This document shows positions 16,159-24,115 of a stretch of 64,000 bases of DNA, piece after piece (position 1 is the stretch's first letter; each line of letters begins with the position of its first letter). The position numbers were made by a program, and so were the translations under genes. Below the pieces are notes generated by a model. That model saw only the letters and a list, made by a program, of their open reading frames with translations, had not been told where the DNA came from and did no database searches. This DNA comes from Pseudomonas brassicacearum. GTDB lineage: Bacteria > Pseudomonadota > Gammaproteobacteria > Pseudomonadales > Pseudomonadaceae. The stretch is taken from the NCBI RefSeq assembly GCF_003732225.1, contig NZ_MOBJ01000034.1, positions 434,001 to 498,000 of the forward strand. Direction: 5' to 3'.

Positions 16159-16791
16159 TTAGATGGGTTGAGGCTTGGAGAGCGTTTCGAACTCGTCCAT
16201 TAGCAAGTGGATTTCGGTGCTGGGGTTGGGCTCGCCGCTGCTAGCAACGTCTTCCAGGATCTTCGGAGCCAGGGATCTGGCTGTCTGGAAAGGCTCACCC
16301 AAGAGTTGAGCGAAATAGCAGATATCCTTGCCCTTCTCGTATTTGTCCATGTTGGGCTTTTCTCGCAAGCTCTTCGCCACCAACTCCCCCGGAGAGTAGT
16401 TCCCCACGGCGCTGAATGGCTTTCGATTGAAACCGAAGTGCAGCAGAAGCCAAAATTCAAAACAGGGGTACGAAGCGATGACTTTGATTTTCGGGTGAGG
16501 CCTCGCCAGATCTATCGCCCGTTCAAAACACAGGTGCGTATCGCGATCCAGTGCACAAAACACCCTATCGAAGCGTTTCTGACGGGCAATGGCCCTTTCT
16601 ACGATGCCACTTGGATGTGTGACTCCACAGTGGGCGATTTCTACCTGAGCGTTGGCGCGAAAATGAAATGCCGCCTCCTCCAGATAGCGTTTTCCTGACT
16701 TGCTGTCTTCACAGAGAATCAACACTTTGGGTTGAGGCTTGAATCGTGATGCCTTTCGATCAAATAACTTTGTCGAGCGCACCATGGTCAC
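16159..16791 (-). CDS. RloB-family Toprim-like protein, probable abortive-infection effector
   Basis: The 210-residue protein matches the RloB/AbiLii family. It has an N-terminal Toprim-like core with Glu28 in VLILCEDSKSGKRYLEEA and the acidic pair Asp82/Asp84 in FCALDRDTH, then the family block SYPCFEFWLLLHF near residue 108. Toprim residues suggest metal-dependent nuclease activity. It overlaps the upstream ATPase gene by 4 bases (ATGA), the standard RloA-RloB arrangement. In Lactococcus the related AbiL pair gives phage resistance. The function here is inferred. Codon use is somewhat AT-richer than the neighbours, as expected for an acquired island. Confidence 0.82.
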   Translation of the reverse strand: MTMVRSTKLFDRKASRFKPQPKVLILCEDSKSGKRYLEEAAFHFRANAQVEIAHCGVTHPSGIVERAIARQKRFDRVFCALDRDTHLCFERAIDLARPHPKIKVIASYPCFEFWLLLHFGFNRKPFSAVGNYSPGELVAKSLREKPNMDKYEKGKDICYFAQLLGEPFQTARSLAPKILEDVASSGEPNPSTEIHLLMDEFETLSKPQPI

Positions 16792-18038
16792 CTCTGCCTG
16801 ATTAACGGCAACCCGCGGTAACGGCCTTCAAAGTAGCGTTTTTCAACATCCTCTCCCTCTCGCCCTTCAAAATCGTGAACAGAAAAAAGGCTGGTTGCAC
16901 CATTGGCATCGCGTTCGGTAATCCAGAACTGATCGCGCCGAAGCGTTTTGGCGTTCATCAGATGAGTGTCGTGAGTCGTGAAGATCAACTGAGTATCCAA
17001 CCCACCGTCCAGATGTTTCTCAATCAGGTCAGCGACTATTGCAGGGTGTAGGCTGCTGTCCAACTCATCGACAGAAAGTATCCCACTCCCATTGGCGTGA
17101 TTGATCATGAACCAGGGCAGCCAGAATCCAATCAGGTTTTTCGTGCCGCCGGATTCTTCTGAAAAATCAAACTCCGCTCTTCCTAAAAGACTCGTGTGCG
17201 TCAAGGTCACTTTGTCTTTTTGGGCCGCAGCGAAGAACTCTTTAAGCGTGAGCTTTTTACGAGTCGGAACAGAATCCGCATCAGTATTGAGTTGAATAGC
17301 AGATACCGGGATATCCACTTCTGCCAGAAAGTCTCGTAAATCGCCCGTATAGTCCGACGCCATCTGCAGAAACCTGATGGACGCAGCAGACAACCCCATC
17401 ATGTTGTTTTGTTCAATAACGAGGAGACCGGTTTGAAACCAGCTAAATGGCGCTCGCAACTGGGTCAGCTCTTCGCTGCTGTTCGCAACTGCTTGGGAAA
17501 TAAACAACATCTTCGGGCTTGTCAGGCGTCGCCAGGCATTGTGTACCTCTTTACCACCCTCAAGGCTTGAACCAAAAACATAGCGCTCTCCTTCATCACC
17601 AAAATGACGCTCATACAGCAGCGTTTCTTTTCCTTTGGGATAGGAGACCAATTGTTCCTCGAGTATCCGCTGCGCAGTCATGCGCAGAACAAACCGATAT
17701 CGAATCCCGCCTTGCAGGAAGTTGTACTCAAAAAAACTGGGTTCGTCTTTAAGCTGAGGGTCAAAACGAAACGGTGAAACCGGCAGCGGTTCATCATTTG
17801 AGGTGGGTGTTGAAGCCAGCAAACTTCCCATGATGCCCATCGCCCGGATAAGCGAAGATTTACCGGACGCGTTCGGTCCGTAAATCGCGGCCACCTTCAG
17901 CAAATCCGGCAGTTTTTCTCCATTCACGGACGGTTTGAATACGTTGCGCTTTTTGCTCAGGCGCGGCGTAGCAGCCATGGACAGCGTTTGCTTCTCACGG
18001 AAAGAACGATAATTGGAAACCGAAAATTCGATCAACAT
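16788..18038 (-). CDS. RloA/AbiLi-family AAA ATPase, partner of RloB
   Basis: SMC/ABC-like ATPase of 416 residues. It begins MLIEFSVSNYRSFREKQTLS, the hallmark of AAA15/AAA21 proteins, with Walker A GPNASGKSS (54-62), a signature-like SEESGGTKNL (293-302), Walker B ILSVDELDSSLHP (320-332) and the switch histidine in FTTHDTHLM. The start at 18038 is set by family alignment; a frame extends to 18095 without support. With the overlapping rloB gene it resembles two-gene anti-phage systems in which the ATPase senses infection and controls a Toprim nuclease. It differs from PARIS because the partner is RloB rather than a DUF4435 protein. Confidence 0.85.
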   Translation of the reverse strand: MLIEFSVSNYRSFREKQTLSMAATPRLSKKRNVFKPSVNGEKLPDLLKVAAIYGPNASGKSSLIRAMGIMGSLLASTPTSNDEPLPVSPFRFDPQLKDEPSFFEYNFLQGGIRYRFVLRMTAQRILEEQLVSYPKGKETLLYERHFGDEGERYVFGSSLEGGKEVHNAWRRLTSPKMLFISQAVANSSEELTQLRAPFSWFQTGLLVIEQNNMMGLSAASIRFLQMASDYTGDLRDFLAEVDIPVSAIQLNTDADSVPTRKKLTLKEFFAAAQKDKVTLTHTSLLGRAEFDFSEESGGTKNLIGFWLPWFMINHANGSGILSVDELDSSLHPAIVADLIEKHLDGGLDTQLIFTTHDTHLMNAKTLRRDQFWITERDANGATSLFSVHDFEGREGEDVEKRYFEGRYRGLPLIRQR

Positions 18039-18227
18039 GTAGCAAACCTGCACTTGATTCCCGAAAGTGAAAAAAATATAGGAAAAACTATGCATTCGGT
18101 GCTACTTCACCGCACTTCATGCAAAAACAGGAAATTCCTACAGTTCAAGCCTTCCGGTAAAGGCACCCATTCCTACAGCAGGTAGCGCCGGAGTAGACTT
18201 GTCGCCGCAAGCGCCTCGACGATAGGC

Positions 18228-18477
18228 TTCACCCCGTCGCTGAAAAACAGTGGCCCGGGGTCGAAGCCGGTAAATCATCAACATGGCGCATCTGCGCCCC
18301 CCATATGAGCTGAGGCATTTTTTGCCTTTGCGTTTCGCTTTATGGTGGGCTGTGTGGCGCGGGCCTCTCGGCTTCCATGTTGATCGAGAATATCCCGACT
18401 TCGAACGCCGCACGGTCCGCCACCCCAATCTGTCGAAGGATTAGTGGCGGCTCCTTTTTCAACATGGAGTCGAAAAA
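18228..18477 (+). ncRNA. Putative structured leader RNA, copy 3 (variant)
   Basis: The elements of the leader at 3911-4160 reappear here in the same order: GTCGCTG...CAG-GGCCCGGGGTCGAAGCCGG (18236-18270), GGCGC-ATCT-GCGCC (18285-18298), a T-rich stem near 18310-18328, TTTATGGTGGGCTGTG (18340 area), and a 7-bp stem CCGCCAC/GTGGCGG (18417-18450) directly before a GGAG ribosome site. Here the T-rich stem is less terminator-like than in copy 1. Downstream is only a 25-codon DUF6124-like start, so the leader has been kept or captured by the Bro-N gene. Confidence 0.5.
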
Positions 18478-18555
18478 ATGCTTAAGTACACCCCAAATCC
18501 GCCAGAAGTCTTCGTAACAAAATGCCATCTCGCTATCGTGGGAGGCAGGCCATGA
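18478..18555 (+). CDS. 25-codon leader peptide or truncated DUF6124 N-terminus
   Basis: ATG at 18478 with GGAG 8 bases upstream encodes 25 residues beginning MLKYTPNPPEVFV. This matches the start of the full-length protein at 3910 (MFKPTPNPPETD), after which homology is lost. Its TGA stop (18553-18555) overlaps the ATG of the Bro-N gene (18552-18554) in an ATGA junction, so translation of the two would be coupled. It is either the remnant of a DUF6124 gene fused by deletion to the next gene, or a retained upstream reading frame that sets Bro-N expression. Confidence 0.5.
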   Translation: MLKYTPNPPEVFVTKCHLAIVGGRP

Positions 18556-19034
18556 CCCATCCTCATTTCACCCCTACCGTCTTCACCCGCCACAACCGCT
18601 TCCTTCACGCCTTCATGCACGACAACCAAGCCTGGTTCTGCGTTCATGATCTTGGCCGACTGATGGGGCGCCCGCTGGATCAACGACTCACCCTGAAGCT
18701 CGATCCTGATCAGCGTCGATACGTTTGGTTGCTCAAAAGCGGCAATCCCGTCGAAGCGCTGATGGTCAGTGAATCAGGCATGTACGCCCTGCTGATCCAT
18801 CATTTCGTTCCGGAAAATCGCAACCTGCGCCAATGGCTGAGTCATGAAGTGCTGCCGGCATTGCGCAGCTCGCAGCCATCTGCTGAAGCCGTATCACCAA
18901 GTCTGAGTTCGTTGCAGTGGGCAGGCGTGTCTGTACCGCTGCTGCATTGGCAGGATCAGGCGTGGGTCAAGTGGCGAGACATGCCTGACTTGCTGTTGGC
19001 GCAACGCCCATCGATAACAGCCAACGCAGGCTGA
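18552..19034 (+). CDS. Bro-N domain protein, phage antirepressor-like
   Basis: The 160-residue protein contains a Bro-N domain at about residues 8-105: VFTRHNRFLHAFMHDNQAWF, then VHDLGRLMGRPLDQRL, ESGMYALLIHHF and LRQWLSHEVLPALR. Bro-N domains are DNA-binding modules of phage antirepressors and of some stand-alone bacterial proteins. The remaining C-terminus (QDQAWVKWRDMPDLLLAQRP) has no match I recognise. GGAGG lies 7 bases before the ATG, and the start overlaps the stop of the 25-codon frame. A perfect terminator follows. Placement next to RloAB suggests an accessory region; no other phage gene is present. Confidence 0.85.
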   Translation: MTHPHFTPTVFTRHNRFLHAFMHDNQAWFCVHDLGRLMGRPLDQRLTLKLDPDQRRYVWLLKSGNPVEALMVSESGMYALLIHHFVPENRNLRQWLSHEVLPALRSSQPSAEAVSPSLSSLQWAGVSVPLLHWQDQAWVKWRDMPDLLLAQRPSITANAG

Positions 19035-19057
19035 ACCGCCACAATTCAGCCCGCATA

Positions 19058-19095
19058 AAAAATGGGTGGACCGAGTTTTCAGTCCACCCATTTTT
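19058..19095. terminator. Strong bidirectional terminator
   Basis: AAAAATGGGTGGAC (19058-19071) pairs perfectly with GTCCACCCATTTTT (19082-19095) around a 10-base loop. A and T tracts on both sides let it end both the Bro-N gene and the convergent small gene at 19123. Confidence 0.92.
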
Positions 19096-19122
19096 GTAGG
19101 CGAGATAGCGAACAAGCTCTCC

Positions 19123-19353
19123 TCAAAACTGCGAAACACGGTGCATCGCATCCACCAGATAGCGCATTGCAATGCGGTCGTTCTCCGATAACGCTCGATA
19201 CTGCTCGACGAGTTTCACCTCCTCTGAACTGAGCCGGCGCGACCGTCGCGAGACGCTCAAGCCTGAGAAAATCCCCCAAAATCCGATGATGCCTTGCGCT
19301 TTTTCCATGGACGATGTCCCTCTGCACGTGAACTGAAACTTCAGATACTTCAT
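19123..19353 (-). CDS. Small protein of unknown function
   Basis: 76 residues if started at 19353 (AAGGAG 8 bases upstream), or 61 residues from the internal ATG at 19308, which also has a good GAGGGA site. The C-terminal half, LSSEEVKLVEQYRALSENDR followed by IAMRYLVDAMHRVS, is a predicted helical segment like those at the end of XRE-type phage regulators, but there is no helix-turn-helix in front of it. The N-terminal part is basic (SVSRRSRRLSS). It is convergent with the Bro-N gene and shares its terminator. A CAGCAGC/GCTGCTG inverted repeat (19370-19389) lies just before its ribosome site. Confidence 0.6.
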   Translation of the reverse strand: MKYLKFQFTCRGTSSMEKAQGIIGFWGIFSGLSVSRRSRRLSSEEVKLVEQYRALSENDRIAMRYLVDAMHRVSQF

Positions 19354-19726
19354 CGCCCTGCTCCTTCTTCAGCAGCTGCCGGGCTGCTGCTGAACGTTTA
19401 CCGGCCTCAAGGGCAAGGGCCGGTCATGAGCCTAAGAATAGGGACAAAAAAACGTTTGCGGGCTGTTTTTAGAGTAATTAGTCAAATAAATGAAAACGCT
19501 TATTTGAAACGCTATGTTGACTTGAAAAACAGATGAATATCCTCGGGCTCCAGCGGGTGTTTCCACGAAGCGCAAATTAATCATTTTTCGAGTTATTTCG
19601 AACGCTTTATCTTATTCGGCATCTGTTTAAAATCCGACGCGTTTGGCCGAAGGCTTGTCCGAACCTCTATTTCTGATCCGTAACGCAGCCAGGAACGCCG
19701 CGGGATCGTTCAAGACAGGTTGTCTT
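19354..19726. other. Intergenic before opgD, AT-rich in the middle
   Basis: No gene seen. It contains the inverted repeat at 19370-19389, a second stem ACCGGCC/GGCCGGT (19400-19424), and an AT-rich stretch (19430-19630) likely to hold the opgD promoter. Confidence 0.5.
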
Positions 19727-21361
19727 ATGCACCGCAGGAACTTGCTCAAAGCCTCCATGGCCATCGCGGCCTATACCGGCCTTTCGGCCACTGGATTGTT
19801 GGCCGCGCGGGCCTGGGCCGGGACGGCCGATGGTGAGGCTCAGGCCTTCGACTTCGAAGCCTTGCAGGCGCAAGCCAAGCAACTGGCCAGCCGCAGTTAT
19901 GTGGACACCAAACAGGTGTTGCCACCGACGCTGGCGAACATGACGCCGCAGCAATTCAACGCGATTCAGTACGACGCCGGCCATTCGCTGTGGAATGACC
20001 TGAACGGGCAACTCGACGTGCAGTTCTTCCACGTCGGCATGGGTTTCAAGCAACCGGTGCGCATGTACAGCGTCGACCCCAAAACCCGTCAGGCGCGGGA
20101 AGTTCATTTCCACCCTTCGCTGTTCAATTACCAGAATTCCAGCGTCGATACCGCGCAGCTCAAGGGCGACCTGGGCTTTGCCGGGTTCAAGCTGTTCAAG
20201 GCCCCGGAGCTGGATAAACACGACGTGGTGTCGTTCCTCGGCGCCAGCTACTTCCGTGCTGTGGATAACACCGGCCAGTACGGTTTGTCGGCCCGTGGCC
20301 TGGCGATCGATACCTACGCGAAGAAGCGCGAAGAGTTTCCGGATTTCACCAGGTTCTGGTTCGAAACCCCGGACAAGGACAGCACCCGTTTCGTGGTCTA
20401 TGCCCTGCTCGACTCACCGAGTGCCACCGGCGCCTACCGCTTTGATATCGACTGCCAGGCCAATCAGGTGGTGATGGCCATCGACGCTCATGTCAATGCG
20501 CGCACCGCCATCGAACAACTCGGTATCGCACCGATGACCAGCATGTTCAGCTGCGGCACTCACGAACGGCGCATGTGCGACACCCTTCACCCGCAGATCC
20601 ACGACTCGGATCGGCTGGCCATGTGGCGTGGCAACGGCGAGTGGATCTGCCGTCCGCTGAACAACCCGGCGACCCTGCAGTTCAACGCCTTCGCCGACAC
20701 GGACCCGAAAGGTTTTGGTCTGGTGCAGACCGACCATGAGTTCACCAGCTATCAGGACACCGTCGACTGGTACAGCAAGCGCCCGAGCCTGTGGGTCGAG
20801 CCGACTACCGCGTGGGGCGAAGGCTCCGTCGACCTGCTGGAAATCCCCACCACCGGCGAAACCCTGGACAACATCGTGGCCTTCTGGACCCCGAAAAAAC
20901 CGGTGGCCGCCGGCGACTCGCTGAGTTACGGCTACAAGCTCTACTGGAGCGCCCTGCCGCCAGTGGGTACGCCGCTGGCGCGGGTCAATGCCACGCGTTC
21001 CGGTATGGGCGGTTTCGTCGAAGGCTGGGCACCCGGCGAGCACTATCCGAAGGTCTGGGCTCGGCGTTTTGCGGTCGACTTTACCGGCGGTGGGCTGGAT
21101 CGCTTGCCTGAAGGCACCAGTATCGAACCGGTGGTCACGGCGTCGAGCGGTCAGGTCAAGGATTTCAACGTGCTGATGCTGGATGACATCAAAGGCTATC
21201 GAATCACCTTTGACTGGTTCCCGACCGATGACAGCGTAACCCCGGTGGAATTGCGTTTGTTCATCCGCACCCATGACCGGACGCTGAGCGAGACCTGGCT
21301 GTATCAGTACTTCCCGCCAGCGCCAGACCAGCGTAAGTACCCGGATTGGCCTGCCGCTTGA
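19727..21361 (+). CDS. opgD: Glucan biosynthesis protein D (OpgD)
   Basis: Periplasmic protein acting in osmoregulated periplasmic glucan (OPG) synthesis, controlling backbone structure. The 544-residue protein starts MHRRNLLKASMAIAAYTGLS, a twin-arginine signal peptide, and the remainder is the MdoG/OpgG-type domain (FDFEALQAQAKQLASRSYVD; FHVGMGFKQPVRMYSVD; later WRGNGEWICRPLNNP). The Tat signal distinguishes OpgD from the Sec-exported OpgG. The start at 19727 lies just before the Tat motif with ACAGGT 7 bases upstream; the open frame back to 19643 is not supported. It is a single gene with a terminator at 21525. Confidence 0.93.
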   Translation: MHRRNLLKASMAIAAYTGLSATGLLAARAWAGTADGEAQAFDFEALQAQAKQLASRSYVDTKQVLPPTLANMTPQQFNAIQYDAGHSLWNDLNGQLDVQFFHVGMGFKQPVRMYSVDPKTRQAREVHFHPSLFNYQNSSVDTAQLKGDLGFAGFKLFKAPELDKHDVVSFLGASYFRAVDNTGQYGLSARGLAIDTYAKKREEFPDFTRFWFETPDKDSTRFVVYALLDSPSATGAYRFDIDCQANQVVMAIDAHVNARTAIEQLGIAPMTSMFSCGTHERRMCDTLHPQIHDSDRLAMWRGNGEWICRPLNNPATLQFNAFADTDPKGFGLVQTDHEFTSYQDTVDWYSKRPSLWVEPTTAWGEGSVDLLEIPTTGETLDNIVAFWTPKKPVAAGDSLSYGYKLYWSALPPVGTPLARVNATRSGMGGFVEGWAPGEHYPKVWARRFAVDFTGGGLDRLPEGTSIEPVVTASSGQVKDFNVLMLDDIKGYRITFDWFPTDDSVTPVELRLFIRTHDRTLSETWLYQYFPPAPDQRKYPDWPAA

Positions 21362-21387
21362 AATAAGTGATATTCGGATCGGCCCCA

Positions 21388-21476
21388 TCGCGAGCAAGCT
21401 CGCTCCCACATTGGATTTGGGTGTACACAAAAACTGTGTTCACACCGGTCGAGTGTGGGAGCGAGCTTGCTCCGGG
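21388..21476. repeat. Paired REP element 4
   Basis: Core TCGCGAGCAAGCTCGCTCCC from 21388 and inverted core from 21455, whose outer tip has changed to CCGGG. The base run after the first arm (ATTGGATTTGGGTGTACACA) is the inverse of the spacer in the cluster at 43137, so the two elements belong to one sublineage. Confidence 0.88.
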
Positions 21477-21524
21477 CGGCGATCCGACGATGACGGCGGC
21501 TCAGCAGCCAAGATTCCGTAAGAC

Positions 21525-21562
21525 AAACGAAGCCCCGGCCTGATGCCGGGGTTTTTCGTTCT
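21525..21562. terminator. Bidirectional terminator between opgD and the CigR-like gene
   Basis: AACGAAGCCCCGGC pairs with GCCGGGGTTTTTCGTT around CTGAT, with T residues on the plus strand and matching A residues for the minus strand. It lies between convergent genes. Confidence 0.9.
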
Positions 21563-21582
21563 ATCGTCTTTCAGCCGAAAAA

Positions 21583-22014
21583 TCAGTCCACCACGTTATG
21601 CAGGACCTGATAAATAAGTCCGGTTGCGAGGGTCACCAGGATCAGGTCGGTCCCGACTTGCTGCCATTCATAGCCCTCATAACGAGGCAGTCTTTCCAGC
21701 ATCCTGCCGTCCAGCTTTTTGGCGATTCCTGGCGGCAGAGGTTTTCCTTGGGCAATCTTCTTTTGAATGCCTGGCGGTAGCGCTGGGCCAGGCGACCAAT
21801 AATCACGACTGTTACCGACGATGACTCGAACACCGCCCACGTCGACCTGCGGGCCTCTGTATCCACCCCCCTGCTGATAGTTCTGGGATTTGTTGCCTTT
21901 GTTCCCGTTACCGTGCGGGTTGCCGTTCCCATTGCCAGGATCTGCGTACAGAGCCGTTGAGCCACACAAAAGCGTGATACTTGTCAAAAAAGCTACAACT
22001 GAACGCGTCGTCAT
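21583..22014 (-). CDS. CigR-like exported protein
   Basis: 143-residue exported protein. A Sec signal peptide (MTTRSVVAFLTSITLLCGSTALYA cleaved near residue 24) is followed by an Asn/Gly-rich low-complexity stretch (residues 26-50) and then a C-terminal domain with two PPGI(Q/A)KK repeats and LPRYEGYEWQQVGTDLILV. This resembles the RcnB/CigR family, named after the Salmonella anti-virulence protein CigR. The molecular role in Pseudomonas is not known. The ATG has GAGG 9 bases upstream. It is divergent from the Gly-rich exported protein at 22120, so the two may share a control region. Confidence 0.75.
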   Translation of the reverse strand: MTTRSVVAFLTSITLLCGSTALYADPGNGNGNPHGNGNKGNKSQNYQQGGGYRGPQVDVGGVRVIVGNSRDYWSPGPALPPGIQKKIAQGKPLPPGIAKKLDGRMLERLPRYEGYEWQQVGTDLILVTLATGLIYQVLHNVVD

Positions 22015-22119
22015 ATCCGTGATCCTCTGCCGTGGTGCCTTCCGTCGGGAGCCTGAGAACTATAGACCGTGATAGACGTCCTAGTTGATACAAACCTACC
22101 CTGATCTATGGAAGCAATC

Positions 22120-22662
22120 ATGCTTTTAAAGAAATCGAACCTAGTCGCTGTTATGTCCTGCGTAATGATGCTGGCTGCAGCACCTTTACTCCCTGTGAGC
22201 TTCGCTTATGCAAAAGATGGTGGAAGCCACGGTGGCGGTAACGGTAGTGGTGGCAACGGTGGTGGTAGCGGCGGCAACGGCGCAGGTCACGGCGGCGGCA
22301 TCGGCGATGGCGGCCGCGCAGAAGGTCATTCTGCCGATGCTGGCAGCAATGGCCGTGCTGAAGGTAAAGAAGCCGATCATGACGGCCGAGCGGTCAGGGA
22401 CCATGGCCTAAGTGGTCTTAAGGAAGGTCAGGAAAGCGATCATGCCGGTCGCGCAGTCAGGGACCACGGCATCAAAGGCCATCACACTGGCCTCGCTCGT
22501 CATGACAGTAAAGGACATGGCGTGGCGACGTCCGGGATTGCACATTCCAAAACCACGCACGGACTGACCAAAGCCACTGCGATCTCGGCCACCACGCCAG
22601 GCGATCACACTACAAAGGGCTTGAGCAAAGCGGTCACTTCCAGCACCAAACTGGATCGGTAA
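22120..22662 (+). CDS. Gly/His-rich exported protein of unknown function
   Basis: 180 residues. A signal peptide (LLKKSNLVAVMSCVMMLAAA to about residue 31, ending SFAYA) precedes a low-complexity mature protein. Residues 33-65 are rich in glycine, serine and asparagine. Then comes a tandem repeat whose units contain (H/S)D(H)(D/A)GRAVRDHG, separated by LSGLKEGQE. The tail is rich in histidine, threonine and lysine. GGAAG lies 6 bases before the ATG at 22120. I do not recognise a family. The composition suggests an unstructured secreted or periplasmic protein, possibly metal-binding through histidines. Confidence 0.65.
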   Translation: MLLKKSNLVAVMSCVMMLAAAPLLPVSFAYAKDGGSHGGGNGSGGNGGGSGGNGAGHGGGIGDGGRAEGHSADAGSNGRAEGKEADHDGRAVRDHGLSGLKEGQESDHAGRAVRDHGIKGHHTGLARHDSKGHGVATSGIAHSKTTHGLTKATAISATTPGDHTTKGLSKAVTSSTKLDR

Positions 22663-22747
22663 ACCCGACCCTTTGTCGTCGCGAGAGCCTTTGTGTGCTC
22701 TCGTATGACGCACAAAACCCACCGCCCGTGCGGTGTGTTCATTCAAT

Positions 22748-22789
22748 AAAAAACGCCGCTTGTCCCTCAATGGGAAAGCGGCGTTTTTT
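22748..22789. terminator. Bidirectional terminator
   Basis: AAAAAACGCCGCTT (22748-22761) pairs with AAGCGGCGTTTTTT (22776-22789). It ends the Gly/His-rich gene and the convergent oxidoreductase gene. Confidence 0.92.
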
Positions 22790-22809
22790 ATTGGTTTGCA
22801 CGGCGCGGA

Positions 22810-23916
22810 TCAGTCACGCAAATCCGACTCATGGATCGGCTGATCGCGGCTCGTTGCCCGTTGATACTGCGCCGGCCAGATGGCCTTGCGTCCGCCCAGG
22901 TCATCGTCGGCGTGCAACGGCCAGTACGGGTCACGCAATAGCTCACGAGCCAGCAGGATGATGTCGGCCTGGCAGGTGCGCAGAATGTGTTCGGCCTGCG
23001 CAGGTTCGGTAATCAATCCGACAGTGCCGGTGGCAATTCCCGACTCCTTGCGCACGCGCTCGGCAAAACGCGTCTGATAACCCGGCCCGGTAGGAATCTC
23101 CGCATTCGCCGCAGTGCCACCGGACGACACATCGATCAGATCGACCCCCAGTGCTTTCAGACGCCGCGCCAGCTCCACGGTTTCATCCGGATTCCAGCCA
23201 TCCTCGACCCAATCGGTGGCCGATACACGAACGAACAATGGCAACTCTTCCGGCCAGACCGCGCGCACCGCCTCGGTCACTTGCAGCACCAGCCGAATGC
23301 GATTTTCGAAAGAACCGCCGTACTGATCGCGGCGCTGATTGCTCAACGGCGACAGAAACTGATGCAGCAGATAGCCGTGAGCGGCGTGCACTTCAACCAC
23401 TTTGAAGCCTGCGGTCAGCGCACGTTTGGCCGACTCGACGAACGCCTGAATTACTTCGGCGATTTGCGCCTCGGTCAATTGCGTAGGTGGTGTGTGTTCA
23501 GGGTCGAAGGCAATCGGCGAGGGGCCAACCGGGGTCCAGCCGCCATCCGCCAGCTTGACGCTACCATGCTTGCCCAGCCATGGCCGGTGGGTGCTGGCCT
23601 TGCGGCCGGCATGGGCCAGTTGAATACCGGCGACCGCGCCTTGGGCAGTGATAAACCGGGTGATACGTTGCAGCGGTTCGATCTGTTCGTCGTTCCACAG
23701 GCCCAGGTCCTGAGCGGTGATCCGCCCCTCGGCAGTGACTGCCGTGGCTTCGGTAAATATCAGACCGGCCCCGCCCACGGCACGGCTGCCGAGGTGTACC
23801 AGATGCCAGTCATTGGCCAGCCCATCGACGCTGGAGTATTGGCACATCGGCGACACCGCGATGCGGTTGAGCAGGGTCAATTGACGAAGGGTGTACGGTT
23901 CAAGCAGCAGACTCAT
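22810..23916 (-). CDS. Old yellow enzyme family NADH:flavin oxidoreductase (YqjM/XenA type)
   Basis: FMN-dependent ene-reductase that reduces activated C=C bonds and often nitroesters using NAD(P)H. The 368-residue TIM-barrel protein has the class III features SPMCQYSS with the flavin-tuning Cys25, HAGRKAS, the substrate-binding pair in EVHAAHGYLLHQF, and the late ARELLRDPYWPL segment that binds FMN phosphate. Length and motifs match YqjM and XenA. It is transcribed alone. The physiological substrate is unknown; xenobiotic or enoate detoxification is the usual suggestion. Confidence 0.9.
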   Translation of the reverse strand: MSLLLEPYTLRQLTLLNRIAVSPMCQYSSVDGLANDWHLVHLGSRAVGGAGLIFTEATAVTAEGRITAQDLGLWNDEQIEPLQRITRFITAQGAVAGIQLAHAGRKASTHRPWLGKHGSVKLADGGWTPVGPSPIAFDPEHTPPTQLTEAQIAEVIQAFVESAKRALTAGFKVVEVHAAHGYLLHQFLSPLSNQRRDQYGGSFENRIRLVLQVTEAVRAVWPEELPLFVRVSATDWVEDGWNPDETVELARRLKALGVDLIDVSSGGTAANAEIPTGPGYQTRFAERVRKESGIATGTVGLITEPAQAEHILRTCQADIILLARELLRDPYWPLHADDDLGGRKAIWPAQYQRATSRDQPIHESDLRD

Positions 23917-24115
23917 GGGGCACCTCTCGAATCAGTGGGCAGGCTCCAGGGTTCTGTTTGAAAAGTCGACGAGTGACAGGAAAGGATGCAGCACCCGCCC
24001 CCGCGGGTAAAAAATTCGACAAAACGTCACAAGGCCAATCAAGCAGTGATTAGAGCCTAGTCGACATCGGCGGATGAGGGAGGGTTCAAGAAAAGATCGC
24101 AGGAATGACGGGCAC

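Noticed and set aside
16159..18038. PARIS defence system
   Set aside because: The ATPase is similar, but the partner has the RloB block (PCFEFWLLLHF) rather than DUF4435.
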